The notes beneath the pieces are model-generated. The model ran no database searches. It saw nothing but the letters and a program-made list of their open reading frames with translations, and was not told the origin of the DNA. From positions 1,762,001-1,826,000 of the forward strand of contig NZ_CP129968.2 of assembly GCF_030503875.2 (NCBI RefSeq): a stretch of 64,000 bases of DNA. Reading direction: 5' to 3'. Numbering within the stretch: the stretch's first letter is position 1; each line of letters opens with the position of its first letter. This document shows positions 28,492 to 37,234 of this stretch, one piece after another. The stretch is from Marivirga arenosa (GTDB taxonomy: Bacteria > Bacteroidota > Bacteroidia > Cytophagales > Cyclobacteriaceae). Position numbers and translations under genes: made by a program.

Positions 28492-29175
28492 ATGAGAAAA
28501 CTTAAGTTTTTGAATACCCTAGCGGTATTAATTGGGTTGATATGGTCTTTTTCTTCTGTATCGCAAGTCAAAAATTGTAATCTGTCGTCAATAAATGAGG
28601 AATTAGCAAAAAGAAAAGAAGCAGAACAGAGCATAAGAAAAGAGGTGATCCCTGCTGTTCAGGAACATAACAAAACAGGCAAAGGGATATTAAAAGTAAT
28701 TAGGCTTGCGAATAAAATGAATAAAATAGATGAAGACAATCAGAAATATTTAGATAAACTGATTGGAAAATGTGGTTGGGACGATAATTTAAATGCAGAG
28801 AGTCATCGTACAATTTTTTTAATTATTGATCATGGTGATAAGGATTTTATAAATAGATATATTGATCTAGTAAAAGTTAAAGCCGAAGCTGGCGTTTTAG
28901 AATCAGATGATTATCCTACTGTGCTAGATCGTAAATTAATGTATGATGATAAACCTCAATTGTTTGGAACTCAAACTTTCAGTTATATAGATGATAATGG
29001 CGATAATAATTATGTTTGGCCAATTGCTGACCCAGATAACTTAAAGGCAAGGAGAGATTCTGTCGGTTTACCCACAATGGAAGAATATTTCCGAATTGCC
29101 ATGGAAGAATTTAACATCAAAATGGTCTGGGATAAGTCTCTAACAATAGAGAAGGCCTTGGAAATGAATAATTGA
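28492..29175 (+). CDS. DUF6624 domain protein, exported
   Basis: 227 aa with an N-terminal signal segment (FLNTLAVLIGLIWSFSSVSQ). The DUF6624 pattern is visible: GKCGWDDNLN, AESHRTIFLIIDHGDKDF, the LDRKLMYDDKPQLFGTQTF block and DNLKARRDSVGLPTMEEYF near the C-terminus. Function unknown. It starts 78 bp after the LA_2272-repeat gene in the same direction and may be co-transcribed. Ends at a bidirectional terminator. Confidence 0.8.
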   Translation: MRKLKFLNTLAVLIGLIWSFSSVSQVKNCNLSSINEELAKRKEAEQSIRKEVIPAVQEHNKTGKGILKVIRLANKMNKIDEDNQKYLDKLIGKCGWDDNLNAESHRTIFLIIDHGDKDFINRYIDLVKVKAEAGVLESDDYPTVLDRKLMYDDKPQLFGTQTFSYIDDNGDNNYVWPIADPDNLKARRDSVGLPTMEEYFRIAMEEFNIKMVWDKSLTIEKALEMNN

Positions 29176-29187
29176 ATTGATCAAAAA

Positions 29188-29214
29188 AAAAGCAGTGCTT
29201 TTGACACTGCTTTT
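29188..29214. terminator. Bidirectional intrinsic terminator
   Basis: AAAAGCAGTG (29188-29197) and CACTGCTTTT (29205-29214) form a perfect 10-bp stem with a 7-nt loop. T runs follow on both strands, serving the DUF6624 gene and the sdaAB-tolC-hlyD operon. Confidence 0.8.
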
Positions 29215-29233
29215 ACTTTATGCAAAACTTAAA

Positions 29234-30565
29234 TTAGTCATTTTCTTTTTTCTTTCCTTCTTCTTTAACCTCAATCAGATCTCCATCTTTTAAAGTTTTA
29301 GAAATAGCTAAGAATGGTCCTTTTACGATTTCTTCTCCTTCTTCTAATCCACTTACCTGAATAAATTCAAAATCGCTGATTCCAGTCTTAACCTGAGTCA
29401 TTTTAACCGTATTGTCATCTTGAACCACAAATACAACTTCTTGCTCTTTTTTAACTTCTTTAGTCTGTTCAGTTGTTGTCGAATCTTTCTCAACTTCTGG
29501 AGATCTTAATGTAACTGAAGCTAATGGCACAGTCAAAATATTCTCTTTGGTTTCTGTCATAATTTCAACACTTGCCGTCATCCCTGGTCTGAAAGGAGAA
29601 TCTCCATTTTCCGAAATTAAATCCTCATATGAAGAATTCAATATCTTCACTTTCACTTCAAATTCGGTAACGGCATCTTGTGAAGCTTTGTCATTAGCAG
29701 TATTAGCAATAGCCGTAACGACTCCTTTAAATTCTTTTTCCATATAGGTATAAGAATCTACTTCTATATTAGCAGTGTCTCCAATGTTGATTCTGATGAT
29801 ATCGTTTTCATTTACATCAACACGCACTTCCATGTTGTTTAAGTTTGCAATTCTCATCATTTCAGTACCTGCCATTTGCTGTGTACCTACCACTCTTTCA
29901 CCTAATTCAACACTTAACTTAGAAACTGTACCATCAACTGGAGCGTAAATAGTGGTTCTTCTTAAATTTTCCGCAGCTTCGTTTACAGTCGCCTGACTGC
30001 TTTTAACTGTATATCGAGCAGCTAGTACATTTTTCTCTGCAGCCACTTTATCGTTTTGTGCTACCTGATAGCTAGCCAATGCCGATTCGTAATCAGCAGT
30101 TGAAATTACTTTCTCATCATAAAGTTTTTTCTGTCTGTTGAAAGTTTGCTTGGCTTGCGTTTCCTGCGCTTTTGCTCTTTCCAAAGAAGCTTCTGCTTGC
30201 GCTAAAGATGCTTTTTGTTGGTTTAGATTTGCTTTCGCTCTTTCTAATGCACTTTCAAAATTATCAGGTCTGATCTCTACAAGCAAATCTCCTTCTTTAA
30301 CAGGATCACCTTCTTCAACCGCTAATGCAATAATCTCACCGGCTACATCTGGGCTGAGTTTTACTTCCACGACAGGCTGAACTGTTCCACTGGCATTTAC
30401 TTTTTCAATTATGGTTCTTTTTTCTACTTTAGCTACTTCAACTTTTGTAGAAGGTGGCTGTCCAATTACGCCTGATTTTTTACCAATAATTGCAGCTACT
30501 ATTAATACAACTACCGCTGCAATTAATATATATAATGTCTTTTTAGATGATTTCTTCTTAGCCAT
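29234..30565 (-). CDS. Efflux periplasmic adaptor (HlyD/RND-MFP family)
   Basis: 443 aa membrane-fusion protein. A lysine-rich N-terminus precedes one TM helix (about 9-27). Then come a lipoyl-like half (PVVEVKLSPDVAGEIIAL), a long alpha-hairpin of Ala/Gln/Lys (about 95-200), the second lipoyl half (YAPVDGTVSKL), a beta-barrel and an acidic tail. It is MacA-like in length and anchoring. It lies 2 bp after the TolC gene, giving an adaptor plus outer-membrane channel, but no ABC or RND pump follows, because the operon ends here. The inner-membrane partner must be encoded elsewhere. Confidence 0.9.
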   Translation of the reverse strand: MAKKKSSKKTLYILIAAVVVLIVAAIIGKKSGVIGQPPSTKVEVAKVEKRTIIEKVNASGTVQPVVEVKLSPDVAGEIIALAVEEGDPVKEGDLLVEIRPDNFESALERAKANLNQQKASLAQAEASLERAKAQETQAKQTFNRQKKLYDEKVISTADYESALASYQVAQNDKVAAEKNVLAARYTVKSSQATVNEAAENLRRTTIYAPVDGTVSKLSVELGERVVGTQQMAGTEMMRIANLNNMEVRVDVNENDIIRINIGDTANIEVDSYTYMEKEFKGVVTAIANTANDKASQDAVTEFEVKVKILNSSYEDLISENGDSPFRPGMTASVEIMTETKENILTVPLASVTLRSPEVEKDSTTTEQTKEVKKEQEVVFVVQDDNTVKMTQVKTGISDFEFIQVSGLEEGEEIVKGPFLAISKTLKDGDLIEVKEEGKKKEND

Positions 30566-30567
30566 GG

Positions 30568-31998
30568 TTAAAAGTTTAATGGTTTACCTTGATAAAAGTC
30601 AAGTACTTTAAGTTTGAAAATATAATCGTATTTAGCTCGAATTAAGTCAGATTTAACTCTTTCGAAATCATTTTTAATTTGAGTAAACTGAACTGCATCA
30701 ATTGCGCCTAATTCTAGCCTTTGCTCAGCATTTTTGAAGCTAAGTTCAGAGGCTTCAAAACTATTATTTAAAGCTGAATATGATTTTGCAGCAGCTTTTA
30801 CATCTAAATAAGCTTGTTCAATTGTTTGCTGCAAATCATTTTTAGCAGCCGTTAATTGATAATCGCTTCTTTTTTTAGTTATAATGGCTTGTTGAACACT
30901 ATTTCTTACCTGGAATTGATTGAAAATAGGAATATTCAAGCTTAAGCCAACAAATCTTCTTTGGTTAAAATCTAACTGATTCCAATAGGTATTCTCTCTG
31001 AATTCAGAAGGGATTTCATCTTGCGTTACTACCAGCTGACCAGTATTTTCAACTATCCCAATTGGTCTAGTAATCGTAATGTTTTCTGAACCTAATACCG
31101 GAAATTGTGCTGGAGCGGCATCAGAATAGTTGGTTGAAATTCCAGCATTCAAACTTAGAGAAGGATAATACCTGCTTCGTGCTACACCAATACTTCTAAA
31201 TGCGCTTTCTTTTCTATATTCAGCAGCTTTAATTACAGGCTGATTCTGCAATGCATATTGATAAACATTTGCGGATGATTCCATTAATTCTCCTGTATTG
31301 GGTTCAGGTAATTCAGGAATTTCAATATCGAAATCTTGATTCGCAGGAATTTGTAAGGCTTGTTTAAGTTGTAAGTAAGAAAGGTTAAGATTGTTTTCAG
31401 CTCTCACTACTTCTAATTCATCATTTGCTTTTTGTTGTCTGATTTGAAGTAAATCTGCCTGAGCTAAAGCTCCAATCTCCACTTGCTTTTCAATTCTACT
31501 TTCTTGGCTCTCTGTTGTTTCTAACCTTAATTTGGCAGTTTCCAGAAGCTCTTTATTGAATAAAATGTTCGTATAAAAAGTAACAACGTTAAGCGAAACA
31601 TTATTTTGTATGGTTTTCAAATCACTTTCAGCTGCTAATTGTCCATACTGATCTCTCTTAATGCTGTTATATCTTTGGAAACCATCAAAAAGAGGCACAC
31701 TAGCGCTAATGCCTGCAGTTTGTGAATTAATACCTCTATCGTTAATGGTATTGGTAAATGGATCAATGGTTCTACCAGTAGAGGTATTCAAACCCAAATT
31801 ACCATTCACACTCGGTAAATTACTCATTTTGGAACCAAATAAGCTTATATCTGCACTTTCTACATCCAGATTGGATTGCTTTACTTGCAGGTTGTTCTCT
31901 AAAGCGTAATCAATACATTTCTGTAATGACCATTTATCCTGAGCCTGTACTTGAAAAGTAAAAGCTAAGAATAAGCTAACAATAAATATTCTAAGCAT
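30568..31998 (-). CDS. TolC family outer membrane efflux channel
   Basis: 476 aa from the ATG at 31998. The mature part follows a signal peptide MLRIFIVSLFLAFTFQVQAQ (1-20). Two OEP repeats are seen: WSLQKCIDYALENNLQVKQS at the start, long coiled alpha-helices, and LSLNIPIFNQFQVRN before the second helical half. A longer reading from 32046 would overlap the sdaAB gene and place charged residues ahead of the signal peptide, so 31998 is chosen, 16 bp after the sdaAB stop. Partner of the adjacent HlyD-type adaptor. Confidence 0.9.
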   Translation of the reverse strand: MLRIFIVSLFLAFTFQVQAQDKWSLQKCIDYALENNLQVKQSNLDVESADISLFGSKMSNLPSVNGNLGLNTSTGRTIDPFTNTINDRGINSQTAGISASVPLFDGFQRYNSIKRDQYGQLAAESDLKTIQNNVSLNVVTFYTNILFNKELLETAKLRLETTESQESRIEKQVEIGALAQADLLQIRQQKANDELEVVRAENNLNLSYLQLKQALQIPANQDFDIEIPELPEPNTGELMESSANVYQYALQNQPVIKAAEYRKESAFRSIGVARSRYYPSLSLNAGISTNYSDAAPAQFPVLGSENITITRPIGIVENTGQLVVTQDEIPSEFRENTYWNQLDFNQRRFVGLSLNIPIFNQFQVRNSVQQAIITKKRSDYQLTAAKNDLQQTIEQAYLDVKAAAKSYSALNNSFEASELSFKNAEQRLELGAIDAVQFTQIKNDFERVKSDLIRAKYDYIFKLKVLDFYQGKPLNF

Positions 31999-32014
31999 AA
32001 TTATAATTAATAGT

Positions 32015-32692
32015 TTACATGTCAATGTCTGGAATATAGATAACATCTTGTACCCAATCCAGATTTTTAAGGTATTCCAACGAAATTTCTTTTAAACCAG
32101 TATCCATTTCAATAGCTAAGCAAGCAATATCTTTTTTGCCTTTTCTGGTAACACTCATAGTTGCAATATTGGCTTTATCATGGGTAAGGATACTTGTGAT
32201 AAAGGCAATACTTCCTTCTCTATCATCTGCGGTGATGATTAAAGTGTGTAATGTAGCTGAAATATTAGCGGTAAAGCCATTTACTTTGGAAATGTTTATT
32301 ACACCGCCTCCAAGGCTTTCTCCAATTACTTCAACTGACTTATCTCCCTTTTTTAAGTTTAATTTAATGGTGTTGGGATGATAGGTTCCAGCACTTCCTA
32401 TTGATTTGAATGTATAGGTTAGGCCAGCTTCTTTTGCTAATTCAAATGCTTCTTTTATTCTTTTGTCGTCAGTTTTTAAGTTCAATAAACCGGCAATAAT
32501 GGCTTTATCACTGCCGTGGCCTTCATAAGTTTTAGCAAATGAATTATAAAAAGTTACCGTTGCTTCGTTCGGAATTGCTCCTAAAACTTTAATTGCGGCT
32601 CTAGCAATCCTCACCACTCCTGCGGTATGAGAACTGGATGGTCCGATCATTACAGGGCCAATCATATCAAAAATACTGCTTCTTTCTGCCAT
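32015..32692 (-). CDS. sdaAB: L-serine ammonia-lyase, Fe-S dependent, beta subunit
   Basis: 225 aa. SDH_beta motif MIGPVMIGPSSSHTAGVVRIARA at residues 10-32 (quoted in parts: IGPSSSHTAG) and a C-terminal ACT domain (about 145-225, HTLIITADDREGSIAFI). The two-subunit bacterial form deaminates L-serine to pyruvate together with a 4Fe-4S alpha subunit. The alpha subunit gene is not adjacent, so it must lie elsewhere. First gene of a unit with tolC and hlyD, an unusual pairing. A -7-like box is at 32735-32742. Confidence 0.9.
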   Translation of the reverse strand: MAERSSIFDMIGPVMIGPSSSHTAGVVRIARAAIKVLGAIPNEATVTFYNSFAKTYEGHGSDKAIIAGLLNLKTDDKRIKEAFELAKEAGLTYTFKSIGSAGTYHPNTIKLNLKKGDKSVEVIGESLGGGVINISKVNGFTANISATLHTLIITADDREGSIAFITSILTHDKANIATMSVTRKGKKDIACLAIEMDTGLKEISLEYLKNLDWVQDVIYIPDIDM

Positions 32693-32734
32693 TTTATAAA
32701 ATAAAACCCAATATTAGACAATTAATTGCTCTGG

Positions 32735-32742
32735 CAAAAGTA
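32735..32742 (-). promoter_or_regulatory. Putative -7 element of the sdaAB-tolC-hlyD operon
   Basis: CAAAAGTA on the plus strand is TACTTTTG on the minus strand, an exact TAnnTTTG, 43 bp ahead of the sdaAB start. No clear -33 TTG is seen. Confidence 0.35.
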
Positions 32743-32785
32743 ATATTGATGAATGGATTAAGGAAGTTTTAAAGGTGATATTAGT

Positions 32786-33601
32786 ATGATTAACTACAAT
32801 GGTAGATTAACTTCTTCAGAATCAATCGATTTTAACAATAGAGGATTTCAATATGGGGATGGTATTTTTGAAACTCTGTTATGCGAAAGTGGAAATATAA
32901 GATTCCATGAAGAGCATTGGGAAAGAATTTCAGAGGGACTAAAAATTTTAAAAATTGATTTTTCTATCAGTAAAGAAGTTTTATTCAATCAGGTAAATGA
33001 ATTGCTGCTCCAAAATGAATTGTCGAATAAAACCGCTAGAGTTAAGATTTACTTTTGGCGGAAAAACGGTGGTTTATACACACCCACTAGTTCAGAATGC
33101 AACTATTTAATTTCAGCTGATTCGACTGAGATTAAAGAAATCAAACTTTACAAGAATGTAGCACTTTCAGAAAGTGTAGCCTTACAGTATTCTAAATTCA
33201 GTGCTTTAAAAAGCATTTCTGCTATTGAATATGTATTAGCAGGCATTGAGAAAAAGGAGAGAGCCTTAGATGAGCTTATAATTTTGAACTCAGAAGGACT
33301 ACTAGCCGAGGCATCCGCTGCAAATTTATTTTTCTTTGATTTTGCACATAAAAAGTTATTCACTCCTAGTTTGAAAACAGGATGTATAAATGGTGTTGTT
33401 AGGCGATTTATCATGAAAAATATAAAGCGACATGGGTTTGAAATAGAAGAAATAGAATGGAAATTAAATGAAATCCCTTTAAACTATTCTGTTTTTACTG
33501 TGAATGTAGTGGGAGTAAATCAACTATTGAAAGTTGGAAATCAACATTTTAATGATAGCCATGAAGATTTAAAATCATTTTTGCAGCTTCTGAAAGCTTA
33601 G
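32786..33601 (+). CDS. Class IV aminotransferase, PabC-like (aminodeoxychorismate lyase)
   Basis: 271 aa PLP enzyme of fold type IV. Motifs: RGFQYGDGIFETLL (19-32), the PLP-binding Lys at K142 in SALKSISAIEYVLAG, and the cofactor-binding GLLAEASAANLFF (171-183). Length and the FETLL/ANLF pattern fit 4-amino-4-deoxychorismate lyase (p-aminobenzoate for folate) better than branched-chain aminotransferase, but the family is hard to split by eye. Monocistronic; its 3' end overlaps the convergent nuclease-like gene by 4 bp. Confidence 0.8.
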   Translation: MINYNGRLTSSESIDFNNRGFQYGDGIFETLLCESGNIRFHEEHWERISEGLKILKIDFSISKEVLFNQVNELLLQNELSNKTARVKIYFWRKNGGLYTPTSSECNYLISADSTEIKEIKLYKNVALSESVALQYSKFSALKSISAIEYVLAGIEKKERALDELIILNSEGLLAEASAANLFFFDFAHKKLFTPSLKTGCINGVVRRFIMKNIKRHGFEIEEIEWKLNEIPLNYSVFTVNVVGVNQLLKVGNQHFNDSHEDLKSFLQLLKA

Positions 33602-34047
33602 GAGTTATCGCTTTTAAAAGTTGGGATTTCCTCTTCAAATACAATTTCTTTTTCATTAGGTCTGAAGCAGTAATGATCCAATCCATTGGTTACGATCATA
33701 TATTTCGCTTGAAACTGACTGTAGTAATTCGTGATTTGGGTGAATGTTTTTTTAGTGATTTTAACATCTGGCGCCTTACATTCCACTAAGAGTAATGGCT
33801 CCATATTACGATCAAAGGCAATTAAATCAGTTCTTTTATTTCGTTCATGATATTTTAGCCCTGATTCCATTTTAATTAAGCTAGCAGGATAATTTTTATG
33901 ATGGAGAAGGAATTGTAAAAAATGTTGCCTTACCCATTCTTCCGGTGTTAATACCAAAAACTTCTTCCTGATGGGGTCAAAAATGTGTATCTTGCCGCCC
34001 ATTTTACGCAGGTTCACATCATATGGCGGAAGATTTAATTTTTGCAT
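33598..34047 (-). CDS. Small HsdR N-terminal-like (PD-(D/E)XK) protein
   Basis: 149 aa consisting solely of an HSDR_N_2-type domain. The nuclease core D-x(n)-ExK is intact: D74 (RTDLIAF), E89 and K91 (LLLVECKAP), followed by a Gln/Tyr helix (QITNYYSQFQ). Such stand-alone proteins are common and conserved in Bacteroidota and are not part of a restriction system here, since no hsdM, hsdS or helicase is nearby. The role is unknown; DNA repair is one possibility. The 174-bp upstream region contains an AAACCTG palindrome repeat. Confidence 0.85.
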   Translation of the reverse strand: MQKLNLPPYDVNLRKMGGKIHIFDPIRKKFLVLTPEEWVRQHFLQFLLHHKNYPASLIKMESGLKYHERNKRTDLIAFDRNMEPLLLVECKAPDVKITKKTFTQITNYYSQFQAKYMIVTNGLDHYCFRPNEKEIVFEEEIPTFKSDNS

Positions 34048-34114
34048 AAGTTTTCCCTTAATTTTGTGGCAAGTTAAATTTAATTGTAGATAAAAAAATA
34101 TAGTTTGGTTAAAG

Positions 34115-34196
34115 CTGTCAGGTTTTTCAAATAGAAATATTAGAATATGTTGATAAAAGCTGATTTATTTCAGTTAGAAGTAAACCTGACAGGTTT
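34115..34196. repeat. CTGTCAGGTTT / AAACCTGACAG inverted repeat with palindromic core
   Basis: CTGTCAGGTTT (34115-34125) is repeated inverted as AAACCTGACAG (34182-34192). The second copy extends to AAACCTG-A-CAGGTTT (34182-34196), itself an odd palindrome followed by a T run. It lies between the divergent nuclease-like and AMP nucleosidase genes. It looks like a dispersed intergenic repeat or stem-loop rather than a simple terminator, since no transcript ends here. Confidence 0.45.
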
Positions 34197-34221
34197 TTAA
34201 ATAATAAAATAAAGCTGATTA

Positions 34222-35016
34222 ATGAAAACAAAAAAGGAAATTGTAGACAACTGGTTGCCACGTTACACAGGAACGGGCTTAGATGAATTTGGTGATTATA
34301 TTTTATTGACCAATTTCATCAATTATGTAGAAATGTTTGCTAAACAATACGATGTGGAAATTAAGGGTAGAAATAAGCCCATGCAAACTGCTACAGCCGA
34401 AGGAATTACGATCATTAACTTCGGAATGGGAAGTTCTGTTGCGGCTACAGTAATGGATTTGTTGTCAGCAATTATGCCTAAAGCGGTTTTGTTTTTAGGA
34501 AAATGCGGGGGTATAAAAAAGAAATCTAAAATAGGAGATTTGATATTACCACTTGCTGGAATCAGAGGTGAAGGTACAAGTAACGACTATATGCCACCAG
34601 AAGTGCCCGCTTTACCTTCTTTCCGTTTACAAAGAGCCGTTTCATCCATGATTAAAAAGCATGAGATGGATTATTATACAGGTACCGTATTTACTACAAA
34701 TCGCAGAGTTTGGGAACATGATGATGAGTTTAAAGATTATTTAAGACGAATCAGAGCCATGGCGGTTGATATGGAAACGGCTACGATCTTCTCTGTAGGT
34801 TTTGTGAATAGTATTCCGAGAGGAGCTTTATTATTAGTTTCAGATAATCCAATGACTCCGGAAGGCGTGAAAACTGCTGAAAGTGACCAAAAGGTGACCG
34901 GTAATTATGTGAATTATCATTTGCAAATCGGGATTGATGCCTTAATCGAATTGAAAGATTCTGGTGAATCCGTTAAGCATTTGAAATTTACTGAAACATT
35001 ATTCGATAACGATTGA
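34222..35016 (+). CDS. amn: AMP nucleosidase (short, nucleoside-phosphorylase-like form)
   Basis: 264 aa. The Bacteroidota-type AMP nucleosidase lacks the long N-terminal domain of the E. coli Amn and consists of the phosphorylase-like catalytic fold. Motifs: ITIINFGMGSSVAATVMDLL near 70-90, FLGKCGGIKKK near 93-103, the purine/ribose site MAVDMETATIF near 185-195, and LLLVSDNPMTPEG. It hydrolyses AMP to adenine and ribose 5-phosphate in the cytoplasm. Ends at a hairpin at 35030-35063. Confidence 0.88.
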   Translation: MKTKKEIVDNWLPRYTGTGLDEFGDYILLTNFINYVEMFAKQYDVEIKGRNKPMQTATAEGITIINFGMGSSVAATVMDLLSAIMPKAVLFLGKCGGIKKKSKIGDLILPLAGIRGEGTSNDYMPPEVPALPSFRLQRAVSSMIKKHEMDYYTGTVFTTNRRVWEHDDEFKDYLRRIRAMAVDMETATIFSVGFVNSIPRGALLLVSDNPMTPEGVKTAESDQKVTGNYVNYHLQIGIDALIELKDSGESVKHLKFTETLFDND

Positions 35017-35029
35017 TAGTATAAAAAGT

Positions 35030-35063
35030 GAATCAAGCAGCTTTGATAATGGCTGTTTGATTC
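35030..35063 (+). terminator. Hairpin terminator after AMP nucleosidase
   Basis: GAATCAAGCAGC (35030-35041) pairs with GCTGTTTGATTC (35052-35063), 12 bp with one G-U, followed by a T-rich stretch (CTTATTTATT). Confidence 0.6.
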
Positions 35064-35098
35064 CTTATTTATTAACTTATAATCTGACTTCTGCCCAC

Positions 35099-36745
35099 AT
35101 GAAAAACCTATTTCTTTTCTTTATCTCTCTAATTATTTTCAGCTCTTGTTCTAAAAAAGAAAAAGTAGATTCCATTTATTTTAATGGCAACATTTATACG
35201 GTAAATAGCAATTTTGATAATGCGGAAGCTTTTGCCATAAAGGATGGTAGATTTGTGGCAGTTGGAAGTTCACGTGATATTCAAAATAAGTATACAGCCG
35301 AGGAGGAAATAGATCTTTTGAATTCTCCCGTTTATCCGGGCTTAATTGATGGACATTCTCATTTTATTCGCTATGCCAAAGGATTGAGAGAGGTCGATTT
35401 ATTCGGAACCCAATCATTTAACGAACTGATTCAAAGAATTCAGAAACATGTAGAAGAACATCCAAATGAGACTTCAATTTTAGGATTAGGTTGGGATCAA
35501 AACAATTGGGTAGGAAAGCAATTTCCTACCAAGGATACATTAGATATTCTATTTCCTGAAAAGATTGTGATTCTCAAAAGAGTAGATGCTCATGCCTTAT
35601 TAACCAATCAAAAAGGGCTTGATTTGGCTGGAATTAATGGTCAGACCAAAGTTTCAGGGGGTGAAATCATTACAGAAAATGGGGAACCCACTGGTGTGCT
35701 AATTGATAATGCTATGAAGCTCCTGACGGATAAAATGCCTGAATTGAGCAAACAGCAAAAGAAGAGTTTAATTCAACAAGCTCAGGCCAATTGTTTTGAA
35801 GTGGGTATCACCTCACTTGGCGAGGCAGGTTTAGATAAATCGCAGATTGACTTATTAGATGAAATGCATCAAGATAGTCTGCTAAGCATGCGTATTTATG
35901 CGATGATTAATCCTACTGCTGAGAATTTGAATTACTACTTCAGTAATGGACAGTACAAAACAGATTATTTAAATGTAAGAGCCTTCAAGATTTACGGAGA
36001 TGGCGCTTTAGGTTCCAGAGGGGCTTGTTTAATCCGCCCTTATTCAGATGATGAAGATAATTATGGATTTTTAAGAAGTGAGCCTCAGGTTTTTGACAGC
36101 TTAGCTAGACTTATCTTTGCCAAAAACTTTCAAATGAATACCCATTGTATAGGCGATTCAGCTAATAGAGCCATCACTAATATTTATGCTAAATACCTTA
36201 AAGGCAAAAATGATAGAAGATGGAGAATTGAACACGCACAAGTTTTAGCGGAAAATGATTTTAGCAAATTTGGAGATTATGATATTCTACCTTCTGTGCA
36301 ACCTACCCATGCTACCTCTGATATGGACTGGGCACATGAAAGGCTGGGAGAGGAGCGCGTTAAAAATGCCTATGCATATCAGGAATTATTAGAGCAAACG
36401 GGGAAATTAGTGTTAGGATCTGACTTTCCGGTTGAGGATATCAATCCCATTTACGGTTTTCATGCAGCGGTAGCAAGGCAGGATGATCAAAATATGCCGG
36501 AAGAAGGTTTCCAGATGGAAAACGCTTTAAGTCGAGAAGATGCCTTGAAAGGGATGACGATATGGGCAGCTTTTGGTCAATTTGAGGAAAAGGAAAAAGG
36601 AAGCATTGAAGCGGGTAAATTTGCTGATTTCGTGATTTTGGATCGTGATATTATGGTAGCTCCATATGAAGAATTACGCACCACAAAGGTGTTAGAGACC
36701 TATTCAGCAGGTGCAAAAGTGTTTGATTTAAAGGCAGATCTTTAA
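35099..36745 (+). CDS. Amidohydrolase lipoprotein (Amidohydro_3, YtcJ-like)
   Basis: 548 aa from the ATG at 35099. A lipoprotein signal peptide (MKNLFLFFISLIIFSSC) gives Cys17 as the lipidated residue, so the enzyme is membrane-anchored, probably facing the periplasm. The metal-dependent hydrolase fold is shown by YPGLIDGHSHF (HxH motif, about residue 83), the IYGDGALGSRGACL segment, NTHCIGDSANRA, RIEHAQVL and the C-terminal ADFVILDRD. YtcJ-type enzymes are often annotated as amidohydrolases or N-acyl-amide hydrolases; the substrate is unknown. An upstream ATG at 35057 lies in the preceding terminator and would spoil the signal peptide. One base before the MazG-like gene. Confidence 0.87.
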   Translation: MKNLFLFFISLIIFSSCSKKEKVDSIYFNGNIYTVNSNFDNAEAFAIKDGRFVAVGSSRDIQNKYTAEEEIDLLNSPVYPGLIDGHSHFIRYAKGLREVDLFGTQSFNELIQRIQKHVEEHPNETSILGLGWDQNNWVGKQFPTKDTLDILFPEKIVILKRVDAHALLTNQKGLDLAGINGQTKVSGGEIITENGEPTGVLIDNAMKLLTDKMPELSKQQKKSLIQQAQANCFEVGITSLGEAGLDKSQIDLLDEMHQDSLLSMRIYAMINPTAENLNYYFSNGQYKTDYLNVRAFKIYGDGALGSRGACLIRPYSDDEDNYGFLRSEPQVFDSLARLIFAKNFQMNTHCIGDSANRAITNIYAKYLKGKNDRRWRIEHAQVLAENDFSKFGDYDILPSVQPTHATSDMDWAHERLGEERVKNAYAYQELLEQTGKLVLGSDFPVEDINPIYGFHAAVARQDDQNMPEEGFQMENALSREDALKGMTIWAAFGQFEEKEKGSIEAGKFADFVILDRDIMVAPYEELRTTKVLETYSAGAKVFDLKADL

Positions 36746-36746
36746 G

Positions 36747-37085
36747 ATGAAAGAGGATATTACAATTTCAGAAGCTCAAAAAACCGTAGATGAATGGATT
36801 AAAACGGTGGGTGTAAAATATTTCAGCGAGCTCACTAATATGGCCATTCTTACTGAAGAAGTGGGTGAACTAGCCAGAATTATTTCCAGAAAATACGGTG
36901 AGCAATCCTTTAAAGAAAGCGATAAAAAATACGATCTGGGAGATGAAATGGCGGATGTCTTATGGGTATTGATCTGCTTAGCCAATCAAACCGGAGTAGA
37001 CCTGACTGCTGCTTTAAAGAAAAACCTTGAGAAAAAGAATATTCGTGATGCCGATCGTCATAAGAATAATGAGAAGTTGAAGTGA
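36747..37085 (+). CDS. MazG-like nucleotide pyrophosphohydrolase
   Basis: 112 aa all-alpha NTP-PPase. The Mg-binding signature EExxE ... ExxD is complete: E37, E38, E41 (TEEVGEL) and E67, D70 (GDEMADVLW). The protein hydrolyses nucleotides such as dNTPs or damaged NTPs to the monophosphate. It is separated by one base from the amidohydrolase gene and co-transcribed with it; a functional link between the two is not evident. Ends ahead of a hairpin (37128-37163). Confidence 0.88.
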   Translation: MKEDITISEAQKTVDEWIKTVGVKYFSELTNMAILTEEVGELARIISRKYGEQSFKESDKKYDLGDEMADVLWVLICLANQTGVDLTAALKKNLEKKNIRDADRHKNNEKLK

Positions 37086-37127
37086 TGATAGATTTCTGTA
37101 TCATCTCAAATTAACTTTACTAAGATG

Positions 37128-37163
37128 AATAGCTTTTGTATTATTTTTTTCTAAAAAGCTATT
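37128..37163 (+). terminator. Hairpin after the MazG-like gene
   Basis: AATAGCTTTT (37128-37137) and AAAAGCTATT (37154-37163) form a 10-bp stem around a 16-nt T-rich loop, 43 bp after the stop codon. The 338-bp gap 37086-37423 otherwise contains the direct-repeat copy at 37235-37290 and no convincing gene. Confidence 0.5.
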
Positions 37164-37234
37164 TTAGGATAAGTCAATGTCAGCTTTCTGAAATTCTAAT
37201 ATATTTCGACCAATTCCTGTATTATCCCGATGTA

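Noticed and set aside
31999..32046. Longer start of the TolC gene overlapping sdaAB
   Set aside because: It would add charged residues ahead of a perfect signal peptide and overlap the upstream gene; the ATG at 31998 is better.
33598..34047. Type I restriction system
   Set aside because: Only the small nuclease-like domain is present; there is no helicase, methylase or specificity gene nearby.
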